From assembly GCA_963210345.1 (NCBI GenBank), contig OY723404.1, positions 48,235,318-48,299,317 on the forward strand: 64,000 bases of DNA, written 5' to 3'. Under the pieces are notes generated by a model. It did not search any database, was not told the DNA's origin, and worked only from the letters and a program-made list of their open reading frames with translations. Both the position numbers and the translations under genes were made by a program. This DNA is from Inga oerstediana (lineage: Eukaryota; Streptophyta; Magnoliopsida; Fabales; Fabaceae). Shown here piece by piece: positions 1 through 10,896 of the stretch; the stretch's first letter is position 1; every line of letters starts with the position of its first letter.

Positions 1-1374
1 TTATTTGATTATCTAAGTCACAAAAATGATAAAGCAAATTACTTAAAAAAATACATATTGACATCTATTGAAAAATTAGGAGATTCTTCATGAATAGCTA
101 ACATATCATATAATTTAATTATTGATATGTTCTGTTTGTTCTCAAACAAAATTAACTATGAGAATATCACTGGTTATTATTTGGAATGGATCTCTACATT
201 TCCGGAAATATATCAAACTCATAATATGGGCCCATTCAAATAGCATGTAAATCATACAAGTATTCAATAAATTTCATAGATATATCTATAAGTTATATGG
301 TTACACAAAAGATAACTATTAGTTTTCAATCAGAAGTTTACAAAATTGTTTGAATAAATCATTACGTTGCGCACACAATTTCCAAATTATATGATCCAAC
401 AATCAGTTATTGAAGCCTCTATAAATAGTTAGGTCAATGCTTAGGAGAACAGAATTTATAATTCAATGTTGGCGTATTTGATCTTTTGCAGCACTTATAC
501 AAAACTCTCCTAATAAAATTGGCTTTTGGTTAAAATCTGTATACTTTTCATCTTAAATGTTTGAATATGCAATACTTATTCCTATTAATTTACCACAAAA
601 GCACATAGATGGATATTTAAAGAAAGTTATGATAAATTGTTGGGTAAGGACCTCTTCCTTCTTGTTTGTCTCTGAATGAAACAAATGGATTTAGAAGACT
701 TATATTGCATAATTAGTCGATTATTATTTGACAGAGTTTTTCTAATATGAGGGGGAGAAATTGAATAGCTAGAAAAGAGAATACACGAAATTCATTATTA
801 CCACCAAGTATAGATCCTCGAATATAGCACAATGAATAAGAAGTTCATCAGGCTTTGCATCCATGAAATATTTCAAAATATCTACTAGATGCAAGTACCA
901 TGGTTCCCGGACCCAGACCGGACCGGCCGGTCTGGACCGGAAACCGCCGAACCGGTCACTAGACCGGTCCGGTTCACGGTCCGGTCCGGGTCCCAAATTA
1001 AAAAAAAAAAATTTAACTTTTTCCTTTAGAATTTCATACTATAAGCCTAAAATTTTCAATTACTCACCGGTTTGGTCCCGGTTTGACCCATTGACCCTTA
1101 ACCCAGTACCCCGACCGGTTCAATACCCGGTCCGGGTTTTAATACCTTGGCAAGTACTGACATAAATGAGAGAATTACTAAATCTCATATTCTAGTTGAA
1201 AATACTCCAATCAGTATAAATGAAAGCAAGGCATGCCCCAAGCATGAGAAACTATTTGGTTCCAAATATAAATATTTTGGATAAAGAGGAGCATGTAATT
1301 GAGATAATCATATTGATGAGGCAAGTACGCCGGAAGAGTGCTAATACATAACTAATTGCAAAAACCGCAAGAGA
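1..1374 (+). pseudogene. Eroded Ty1/copia pol (late integrase to linker region)
   Basis: No frame stays open, but short stretches on the + strand match the part of copia polyproteins between integrase and reverse transcriptase. Around 555-610 the translation EYAILIPINLPQKHID resembles the family's 'GCAVYVPI.PPQ' stretch. Around 735-760 a 'FDRVFLI-stop-GGE' stretch resembles the 'F.E..FP.LGGE' motif. From 790 to 1330 come pieces like 'LPPSIDPR', 'EVHQALHP', 'RITKSHILVENTP' and 'EASTPEE', in the usual order. Many stops and frameshifts make this an old relic. It is interrupted by the MITE at 899-1149 and seems to end at the insertion point of the LTR that starts near 1380. The first 500 bases are too decayed to place with confidence. 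Confidence 0.5.
899..1149 (+). mobile_element. GGACCGG-rich hAT-type MITE, copy 1
   Basis: A 251-bp insertion flanked by a perfect 8-bp duplication GCAAGTAC (891-898 and 1150-1157). It begins CATGGTTCCCGGACCC and ends TTTTAATACCTTG. The left quarter is packed with CCGGTCCGG-type motifs. The middle is an A/T tract followed by TTTCATACTATAAGCCTAAA. The right part runs through CACCGGTTTGGTCCCGG and GACCCATTGACCC. It has no coding capacity. An 8-bp duplication is the hallmark of hAT transposition. Three more copies with their own 8-bp duplications lie at 32164, 39431 and 54836. Confidence 0.85.
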
Positions 1375-2185
1375 TATTTAGGTACATGAACATGCCAAGT
1401 GTCCTCATCCAAGCCAAGGGATTAAATAATAATTGATTAAGGATTTAGCATATGTGTAATTAGCATAAAATAATCTATACTTGTGCATTTGGTTAGGCTA
1501 ATTGGAGGAATCAAATTTGGTGAAAAAAGGACCCTATGTAACACCTCATTCTTAAAACCTATATACTTAATATACAAGTCCAAAAGATACTTTCCAAATA
1601 GCTCCAAATATTATTTGCAATGTTTAGTATAAAAAAAAATTTATTAGTCAAAGGATTTATAATAAAATAATCTTAGTATCATGACAATTAAATATAAAGT
1701 GGTATAAAGATGCACAAGGAGCCTAATAAAGCCTTCAAAGCTCGCTCCACAGGTGCCTTCCTTTGCTTCCTACTAGAATATTCACCTTAAAAATGTTAAT
1801 ATAATAGGATGAGATTCAACATCTCAGTAACTATTGAAAGTTTTTACTGTACACAAGCAACTCACATATGATGAAAAGAAGGAACCGATTACGTATATAT
1901 TTGTATGTACCATAATCCTCATACAAGACAATTACAAATTTAATCATCATTATCTCAACATGTATTTTTATCACAACATATAATATACAATTATACAATA
2001 TGCAAGATGCAACCTCCCTTATATCACCGTCCATCCTTATACCACTGACTGAAGCCATAGGCTAACACATAGTCCAACAGAAACCCATTCATTTGACTGG
2101 ATTGTCCCAAGTTCACCAATTCTTAAGATACACCCGGCCAAAGGTGTAGAGTTTAAGTCTGGACTATGACTCCCCTTCTTAAAAG

Positions 2186-3970
2186 TGTTAGAGCAAGCGT
2201 TTCACCCAAGAGGGGGGTGAATTGGGTGAAACTAAAATTTCGTTGCAAATATAAAAACTTGATGGTGAATATAAAGCAATAGAGAGTAAGGAGAAATATC
2301 ACCGAAGTGTACACCGAGAGTTATACTGGTTCGGCCACAACCACTTTAACCTACGTCCAGTCCTCAGAGCTTCTCTGAGAGTTTCACTATAACTTCCAAG
2401 ATTCAGTGGGTTCTTGGCACCTCAGTACAAGCAAGTTCCTTCATCTAAACACTCGCTCCCCCTTACAAGTTGTAATCCAATCCCAACTCAAGGTTCCACA
2501 ACCTTAAGTTATCTCAATAACAAATATTGAGTTTGAATGAACTATCTCTCTCACAGAGTGAATAAGAATCACTGAAGAATAGAATTACAAATATATTGTA
2601 AAACAGAGTAATGAACTTGATGATACGTTCGTGTGTGTGTTCTTGTTGTATATTCTCAGTTTGGATGTTCCCATATATATAGATGCGTTGGTAATGATTG
2701 TTGGAACATTTTTCTTCATGTCCGTTAGAGAGTACGCAGCCACTGTTGACTTTTCCAGTATTTGAAAAATATACGTTTTCGGTAGGTGGTGGTAGGTGAC
2801 ATTTGAACGTTGCATTTGACTTTCCTTATTTGGTAAGTCTCTTCATTGTTTATCTTTGGATATGCTAAGAATACTAATACAATGAAAGGTTAATCATATA
2901 GGAAACAAATCAATAAACGTTGGAATGAATTCTCAAAATCTGAACTTGCATACTCGAGTATTCATTAAAGTTTACTCGAGTACATACTCGAGTATCATCG
3001 GGAAAACTTTGATAAACTGCAAGTTAATAGGCAAACATAACATTACTCGGGTAGTGCATGAAGTAAACAAAATTGCAAACCTTTGGAAATACTTGTTTAC
3101 TCGGGTACTTACTCGGGTATGGCAAACTTTTCTTCATTAGTTACTCGAGTACCAACTCGAGTAAACCTTCAAATAAACTTTAGGTTACTCGATGCTTCAT
3201 TCCAGTAATGTTGGCAGGATTTCAAGGCCGAGAGCACTTCAAATTTGATTACCTTGTTACTCGAATCCTTACTCGAGTAAACATAAATTTTTATGCATAG
3301 CTTACTCGGGTAATGACTTGAAGTTCTCTTCCAACTAACTCTGCATACTCGAGTAGTGACTTGAAGTTAAGTGTGAGAAAAGCATTTTATGTTATTCGAG
3401 TAATACCTTCAGGTTTTGCTTACCACAGTGAGTTACTTGAGTAGCTCCTCGAGTAACATTGGCAGGGTTGAGAATGCCGAGAGCAACACATTTCTTGAAA
3501 CAGAGTAACTCGAGTATCATTGGCAGGGTTGAAAATGCCGAGAGTAACTGAAAGTCTTTGACATGGTTACTCGAGTACTTACTCGAGTAACGTTGGCAGG
3601 GCGAGAGCAACTGCCAGTGAGTTACCTAGTTACTCGAGTAGCTACTCGAGTAACATTGGCAGGCCGAGAGCAACTTGGAGTCATTTACCTTATTACTCGA
3701 GTACGTACTCGAGTATCATTGGCAGGTTACTTGAAGGTCGAGCTGGTTACTTCAAGTTTCTGTCTCTTTACTCGAGTACCTACTTGAGTAACCCTTTAGA
3801 AAATTTGCCAACAATGAAGTTTCTCAGCTTTTTCTCTTGGCCTTTCTTCATTACTCCAATGCTTACTTCAAGTGATGATTTTTCCTGTTATTACTTTGTT
3901 CAAACTTATTTGTTTATCAAATCTTTTTCATACCATTCTTTGTTATCATCAAAACATGAAAGATCTAACA
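2186..3970 (+). mobile_element. Solo LTR, probably copia type
   Basis: A 1785-bp insertion in the LARD-A 3' LTR. It begins TGTTAGAGCAAGCG and ends AGATCTAACA, so it has the TG...CA form and a short inverted TGTTAGA/TCTAACA terminus. It is flanked by a perfect AAAAG duplication (2181-2185 and 3971-3975). The partner LTR at 18377-20918 shows the uninterrupted sequence near 19020. No primer-binding site, polypurine tract or coding region accompanies it, so it is a solo LTR left by recombination between two LTRs. Assignment to copia is an inference from the terminal sequence. Confidence 0.85.
2940..3795. repeat. Array of CTCGAG-centred palindromes inside the solo LTR
   Basis: Irregular repeats built on paired copies of TTACTCGAGTA. 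CTCGAG occurs about sixteen times, with CTCGGG and CTTGAG variants. In the best-kept part (about 3563-3730) the unit is near 62-65 bp: a palindrome such as GTTACTCGAGTAC, two to four spacer bases, then ACTCGAGTAAC, followed by a TTGGCAGG segment and GAGAGCAACT. Units further left are more degenerate and more widely spaced. No encoded product is evident; the open frames through it are simply the repeat read in one phase. Confidence 0.8.
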
Positions 3971-5892
3971 AAAAGAACACAACTAAGGGGGTGTCACATG
4001 TCCCACAGCTCCAATGCAATCTCGGCCAAAGGAAAACATGGAAGAAGGGGCTTTGACAAGTGCCATCCATTGTGCACCGAGTGATGGTATACCACGTGGT
4101 AAAAGATCTTAACACTCAAATTCCTCCTTGCTCCAGCCCATCACAAATGCAACTGCCATGATAGTAATAAATATAATATCATTAAAAAACAATGTACAAT
4201 AAATCATGCTTCCTTTCTTATCAAATATCATCATATATTCAAACATGCTAAAAAGGAAATAATAATCCAATAATACATCAATTATCATTAAGTTATTAAT
4301 TATTCGAGTAAAATGAGTTATAGAGAAATTTACTTGTAACACTACTTATTTGAGAATTAACAATACATACACATACACATATAATTCAGTCCCTTTTCTT
4401 TAAAAAATTAATCATTCACAGTCATACACAATTCACAAGTATATGGAAGAATATTCAGAGTTACCTGTATTCCTAATTAGCTCACAAGCAATCACACAAG
4501 AGGTATTCCATAGCTCTCAAGGAGAGTCTACAAAATCACAAACATAAATATCTATTAATATGTTTTCTCAAAATTAATATGTTTCTCAAAATTACTGTAG
4601 AATTGCACTAAAATACTCTAAACACTTAAGACTAAGTCTCTGCGACTAATATCATACACACCCCTAAGTCTCCACATATTCCACTATTTTATTTAAATAC
4701 AGTATTATTTGAAAATATTTTATCTTATTTTTTTTATAAAAGGAAACAGATTTTACATATTAAGGTACATATATAAACATATATTTAAAGATATACTATG
4801 ACACAGGATGTAAAGAAGGGCTTGTCTGGTTGTGTGGATCCCACATGCGTGTGTGTGTGTGTGTGTATTTTGTTTAAAAAAACATGAATTTGTCATTCCT
4901 TGAACAGCAACCCAAACAATAAAAATAATAATAAAAGAAAAACTGAAAAAGGAGAGAAGTAACTAGACTAGACCATAGTACACAGACATTTACGTTGATA
5001 TCGATACGAAAGTTGTTGGGTTTATGTGGAAAATAAAATAAAATTATATAAAATAGTGCTAGATATTTAGAACAATATAAAGCTATATAGATGTTCATAC
5101 ACCCACGCATTCTGTTGGTTTGAAAAGGTGGGTGGTGAAGAAATAATTTGAAAAATCAAATTCACACACCAACTCAGCAAAAGACGAAAGAGAAGAAGGA
5201 GAAAAAGAGGAAAGGCTCAAGGAAAATATACACCCATAAAGATAGATAGATATATATATATATAGGAACAATAGGGAGAAGGGGGGATAGTTGGTATAAA
5301 AATGGAGATGTACCCATGCACAGTTAAAAAAAAAAGATTGATAGGACAAGACATATCACAGTCTAAAATATTAAGGGATTGATAAAGCAGAGCAAGAAAA
5401 GAAAAACTTGAAAATACACTTTCTCAGTATATTGAAGGAACAGTAGTAGGACGGAGTAGATCAATAGACAAATGAAAGATAAAAAAAAATGCAACTTTGA
5501 GTCTGTGTTGAGAGTCATGCGGCGCCGGAAGTGAGGAGTGGGGGTGGGAAGAAGGAGATCTTATATAAGGGTAGATCTAGGGTTTAACTCCTCTTATTAA
5601 AATAATATTTCTAAATAAAAATAATAATAAAACAATAAAAATAATATTCAAAATGCTGGAAGCATTTTTTTTATATTACTTATTCCAAGGGTAATATATA
5701 TATCCCCACACACATGCCCATAAATTTAAAATATTTATTTTAAGGAGGTATTTCATTATATATATATATATATATATATATTTTTAATACATGTTTAGAC
5801 CTTGATATTTTTTTTATTAATTATTTTAACCCTTTGATTAAATAAAATCTAAACAACTAACTTCTAAGTGCTAACAAAATAAGGATGTTACA

Positions 5893-5911
5893 ATTCTCCC
5901 CTTCTAAAAGA
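5893..5911 (-). other. Polypurine tract of LARD-A
   Basis: On the - strand this reads as a purine-rich run containing AGAAGGGGAGAATTG directly before the LTR start TGTAACATCC. This is the usual place and composition for plus-strand priming in LTR retrotransposons. The same tract, AGGAGGGGAGAAT, stands before the 3' LTR of LARD-B. Confidence 0.75.
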
Positions 5912-6113
5912 AATTTTATCCTCAAAATTTATCACCTTAATCTACATCCAAATATTTTCTCCTACTTCATCTTTATTTGGTTATCATAAATATCATGCCC
6001 TATCCTATTTCTTTCACCGTGTTCCTCTATTACTTTGAAGAATCCACAAATGCCTATAGGCTACCCCATTCTCATTCTAATACTACTACAGAATATACTT
6101 ATAAAGACCCTAA

Positions 6114-6338
6114 AGGACGTTCCTTTTTACAAAAGGGACGTCCAAAATATGGTCAAGTTCAAATTTTAGAGATTGGCGCGTCTGATTACCTTTAAACGTC
6201 ATAAAAAAAAGAAGAAAGCCTTTAGACGTCCCCAGATGGGCTGGGGACGTCTAAAGATACCTTTAGATGTCCCCAGCCTAGCTGGGGACGTCTAAAGGTA
6301 TGTTTAGACGTCCCCAGCACAGCTGGGGACATTGTAGA
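6114..6338. repeat. Left subterminal repeats of the CACTA element
   Basis: Several inverted units built from TTTAGACGTCCCCAG and CTGGGGACGTCTAAAG. Each pair forms a hairpin of about 40 bases, for example 6222-6257. A GGGACGTCC motif in a different context lies at 6141-6150. In the studied En/Spm family, repeated subterminal motifs bind the element's own accessory protein; that role here is inferred from position. Confidence 0.8.
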
Positions 6339-7622
6339 GCCTCACATGCACCGGATATGACGTGATCGGTGCATGTGAGGATGTCAGAGAGCTCTTCCTA
6401 CTCCCCTGCCATCTATCTCTCCTCCTCCCAACTTTACTCAATCACTCATTCACTCCCATCTCCGTGAGACTCCGTCCCCATCTGCTGCAGTTTTTTCATT
6501 GTTTCTCCTTTCCCATTCCACTCCCCTGCTGCATCTCCTCCTAAATTCATCACTCCATCCCCATTGATCGGTCTCCTCTCCCTTTCTTGGTTTTTTAATT
6601 TCTTTCTCCAAAGCTTCCTCACTTCTGTCACCAGGCCACCTTCTTTGCTCCCCTACTGCAGTTTTTGAGATTCTTGGTTTGTAGATTCTCCACCACCGTC
6701 GGCCTCCTCCAAAGCTTCACCACTTTTCAGGTTAGCATTTTTGTTTTGAATAAGATGACAGGGCGTTTTATTATTCTTTTTATTATTAGTTTTGTATGAA
6801 TTGAATAAGTGTTTAATTTTTTTATATTTTTAGTATAGTATATTTTTAGTATTAGTTAGAGGTTTATTTTATTACTCTGTTTATGCGTTTTGATTAGGTT
6901 GATGATGGTAACTATTAGTTTTGGCATATGATAAATGCTTTTAATTAGTAGGGAAAGGAAAAGAAATGCAGGGCGTTTTATTATTAGTTTTGTATGAATT
7001 GAATAAGTGTTTAATTTTTTATATTTTTAGTATAGTATATTTTTAGTATTAGTTAGAGGTTTATTTTATTACTCTGTTTATGCGTTTTGATTAGGTTGAT
7101 GATGGTAACTATTAGTTTTGGCACATGATAATGCTTTTAATTAGTAGGGAAAGGAAAAGAAATGAGAAAAGAATAAAGAATAAAAAGAAAGTAAAAAAAT
7201 ACAAAAAAAATTATCTTGTAGACACACAATTTTTTTTTTTTGCCATAAGACACACACATTAATATATATATTTAGTGCTAGAATTAGGCAATCTTATTGT
7301 AACTTAGTGTACGTAGACATTAATATAAGAAATTCGCGTACTTGCATTTTTTTTTTTACAATTTTTCATTAAATTCGCGTACTTGATTTAATAATTTGGT
7401 TGCTAAAATATAAGTGTATTATGTTTGTGCTTGGTGCTAGAAGTTAAAGTTTTGTTTCATTTAAATTAACCTGAGATGGTTTGTTATTTTGATTTTGGGA
7501 TGTCTCAATTTTAAGGGGAAATGCTGTCAGAATTTTGAAAAACAAAATAGTAAATGGCATTCCTAGTGTTGACAATTATTATTAACTTGAGTGTAAATGG
7601 GAATGACGTAGGTGGTAATAAA
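6339..7622 (+). other. CACTA 5' region with a tandem duplication
   Basis: No coding domain is seen before the transposase start. The stretch 6410-6720 is pyrimidine-rich and leader-like. A unit of about 200 bp starting GGGCGTTTTATTATT is present twice in tandem, at about 6759-6968 and 6969-7164; the second copy differs only by small deletions. The region would hold the promoter and untranslated leader of the transposase gene; a leader intron is possible but was not resolved. Confidence 0.55.
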
Positions 7623-10600
7623 ATGGATCATAGTTGGATGAATGCTTTGAGAACAAGTGAAGAATATGAGAATGGGGTTGAAGAGTTTATTGAATATGCT
7701 AGAAGGAATGCTCCAGCCAGAAATGGCATGTATTTTTGTCCTTGTGTCAATTGTTTAAATGAGAGAAGACGGGATGTTGAAGTTATAAGGGATCACCTAC
7801 TTTGTGATGGAATAAATCTTCGATATACAAGGTGGATATGGCATGGTGAGGAAGTTACTGATTGTCCGTCGCACGAGAAGGAAGTTGTGGATGTCATAGA
7901 TGAAGATACAATGGAGAGAATGATTCATGATGTTGAGGTAGAATCCTTTGCGCAGTCGCATGAATATGACAGCCTGCGGAGTGATTCAGAGACACCGTTG
8001 TACCCAGGGAGTAAATACACACGGCTGATAGGAACATTACATTTGGTGAACTTAAAAGCAACTTATGGGTGGACCGATAGTAGTTTCACATTGCTGCTTA
8101 AACTGTTGTGTGATATGTTTCCAGACTATAATGTGCTTCCAAATCGTATGTATGAGGCAAAAAAAATCCTATCTACAATGGGTATGGAGTATAAAAAGCT
8201 TCACGCTTGCCCTAATGACTGTGTACTGTACAGAAATGAGTATGAAGGTCTGAGTAAGTGCCCTAAGTGTCAAACTGCACGATACAAAGTGAGGAAAAAT
8301 GGTGGTTGTGGTGATGCGATAACTAAAAGGCAACCAGTAAAGGTTCTGTGGTATCTTCCAATAATACCGCGCTTTAGGCGTTTGTTTGGGACTGCAAAAA
8401 AAGCGAAGAAGTTGAGATGGCATTCGGATGATAGAATATCCGACAGAAAATATCTTCGGCACCCGGCTGACTCTCCACAGTGGAAGAAAATAGATGAAAT
8501 GTTCCCTGAATTTGGTAGCGAGCCGAGAAACCTTCGGCTTGGGCTTTGTACAGATGGCATCAATCCGTATGGAACTCTTAATAGCACACACAGTGTGTGG
8601 TCAGTACTCCTTGTAATATACAACTTGCCTCCCTGGCTTTGTATGAAACGCAAGTATATGATGCTTTCTATGATGATTTCTGGACCAAAACAGCCTGGAA
8701 ATGATATTGATGTCTACCTGGCGCATTTGATTGAGGACTTGAAGAAGTTGTGGGTGGAAGGCGTAGATGTGTTTGATGCATATAAGAATGAGTCCTTCAA
8801 GCTACGTGCAATGATTTTCACCACGATAAATGACTTCCCTGCGTACGGGAACCTCTCAGGGTACAGTGTGAAGGGGCATAAAGCATGTCCGATCTGTGAA
8901 GCAGACACTCACTTCCACCAACTTAAACATGGAAGAAAAATGGTCTACCTTGGTCACAGGAGGTTCCTTCCTAGGTTCCACCCGTATCGTAGGTTAAGAA
9001 AGCGTTTTAACAGCTTACCGGAGCATGGAATGGCTCCAAAGGCACTAACCGGAGAGGAAGTTTACAGTCGGGTTGAACGTATCAATGTCTTACTCGGTAA
9101 GAATTAGAAGACTTCGGGTGAGAAGAACATATGGAAGAAGAGATCAATTTTCTTTGATCTTCCATATTGGCGTAGTCTTGACGTGAGACATAGTATTGAT
9201 GTAATGCACGTGGAGAAAAACGTTTATGATAGCCTTGTCAGTACTCTTTTGCACATTCCAGGGAAGACCAAGGATAGGATTAATGCGAGACTAGACCTTG
9301 TTGATATGGGAATAAGAGAACGGTTACATCCACAGCTAAGAGATAATGGTAGGAGGGCATACACGGAGCCAGCAGCGCATACACTATCAAAAGCGGAGAA
9401 ACGAAGTTTGTGTGGGTGTTTGCATGAAATTAAGGTACCACAAGGATATTCTTCGAATGTGAGAAGGTGTGTTTCAATGGACGATTTGAAGTTAGTGGGA
9501 ATGAAGTCCTATGATTATCATGTGTTGATGCAACAACTGTTACCAGTAGCTATTAGAGGTATTATGAAAGATGAAGTTTGAAGCACTGTGACAAGATTGT
9601 GTGTTTTCTTTAATGCTATCTGTAACAAAGTCATTGACACTGAAAAGCTGGATGAACTGGAAGCTGAGGGTTATATCATATTGTCCCAATTAGAGATGCA
9701 CTTCCCTCCTTCATTTTTTGATATAATGGTGCATTTGATAGTTCATTTGGTAAGGGAGGTAAGGCTCTGCGGTCCAGTTTACCTGAGGTGGATGTACCCT
9801 TTTGAACGATACATGAAGATCTTAAAAGGGTACTCTAAAAATCCCTATCGACCAGAAGCCTCAATAGTTGAAAGGTATGTTGTTGAAGAGGCTATGGACT
9901 TCTGCAGCGATTATCTATCAGGGAAGAAGGAGCAATCTCGACATGAAGAGGGGAGGAGCAAGGGAACACGAGGACTGAAAGTGAAGACTATGCCTCATGA
10001 AGAGGTGTTGCAAGCACACCTTTATATCCTGAATAACATGGCAGAAGTTCAACCGTACATAGACGAACACAGAAAGAGATTGAAGAACATGAATCCGAGG
10101 AAGAATGACATACAGATTACTATTGAGCAAAACAGGATATTCATTCAGTGGTTTGAGGAAAAGGTTTTGCATGAGACCGGTGTGTCTGCGACAATAGAGT
10201 GGCTAGCCTGGGGGCCTTCGTTTCAGATCATTACTTAGAGCGGTTATGATATAAACGGGTATTCTTTCTACACAAAAGACCAAGATGACAGGAGTACCAT
10301 GCAAAATAGTGGGGTGATGGTAGAAGCTGAAGCCATGCACTTTTCCAGTTCGAAAGACAAAAACCCCATATTAGCATCCATGGCCTATTATGGAGTGATA
10401 GAAGAAATATGGGAAATCACTTACAACAAGTTCAAAGTTGCTTTATTCAAATGTAAGTGGGTTAGCAATAATGCTGTGGTAATAGATCAACAATTTGGAT
10501 TTGTCTCAGTTGATCTTGAAAGAGTAGGTTATAGGGATGAGCCCTTCATTCTAGCAAGCCAGGCGAAACAAGTGTTTTATGTCACAGATCCCGCAAATAA

Positions 10601-10778
10601 AAAAATGTCCATTGTACTTCAGAGTAAAAAACAGAAGCATGGTGATCCGACCTTCAACCTTGACGACACACCACCTTTCACAATTAATCCACCTACAACA
10701 AGTGAAGTAGAATTGGTAGATGATGAAGAATATGCTGTGAGAAATGATCATGGTGAAGGAATATGGAAAACAATCTAG
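7623..10778 (+). pseudogene. TNP2-like CACTA transposase with three in-frame stops
   Basis: One frame runs through the whole region, broken only by TAG at 9105-9107, TGA at 9579-9581 and TAG at 10236-10238. I start it at the ATG of MDHSWM (7623), where family members begin; an upstream in-frame ATG at 7554 adds a hydrophobic leader that looks like read-through. Domains in order: transposase-associated domain with a CPCVNC motif (about residues 1-80), a CPNDC...CPKC zinc-binding segment (about 195-220), the Transposase_21 core with LGLCTDGINPYG near residue 306 and INDFPAYGNLSGYS near 400, DUF4218 (about 9590-9920), and DUF4216 with YDINGYSFYT (from 10245). Family knowledge: it binds the CACTA termini and catalyses excision and insertion in the nucleus. 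All three stops would have to be read through for a full product. Confidence 0.9.
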
Positions 10779-10896
10779 AGTAAGAGCTTAACTTAGAAAA
10801 TAGTAATGTGTGCTGTTTGTTTTATTACGTCTCAGTTTATTCATTTACTTACAATTTATTCACCTATCTGACAATAATTTTTATGCTTACAGGAAT

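Larger units (their letters stand above)
1537..5892 (-). repeat. 3' LTR of LARD-A, interrupted by a solo LTR
   Basis: Reads (on the -) from TGTAACATCC at 5892 to AATGAGGTGTTACA at 1537. Without the 1785-bp solo LTR and its duplication it is about 2.57 kb, matching the 2.54 kb partner at 18377-20918. It includes a (GT)n run near 4848-4866, an AT microsatellite near 5756-5781, and many short open frames that are also present in the partner LTR and carry no recognisable domain. The adjacent purine-rich tract just above 5892 shows that this is the 3' LTR. Confidence 0.85.

Noticed and set aside
863..1165. Open frame of 100 residues on the + strand
   Set aside because: It is the GGACCGG MITE read through; composition and the copies at 32164, 39431 and 54836 show that it is non-coding.
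2940..3795. CRISPR-like repeat array
   Set aside because: Units vary in length and sequence, spacers are not unique, and the array lies inside a plant LTR with its own TG...CA ends and AAAAG duplication.
5095..5349. Conserved minus-strand frame (also at 20133-20390)
   Set aside because: Present in both LARD-A LTRs and so looks conserved, but that only reflects LTR identity; it is low-complexity and crosses microsatellites.
8169..8653. Minus-strand frames of 127-140 residues
   Set aside because: Shadows of the CACTA transposase on the opposite strand.
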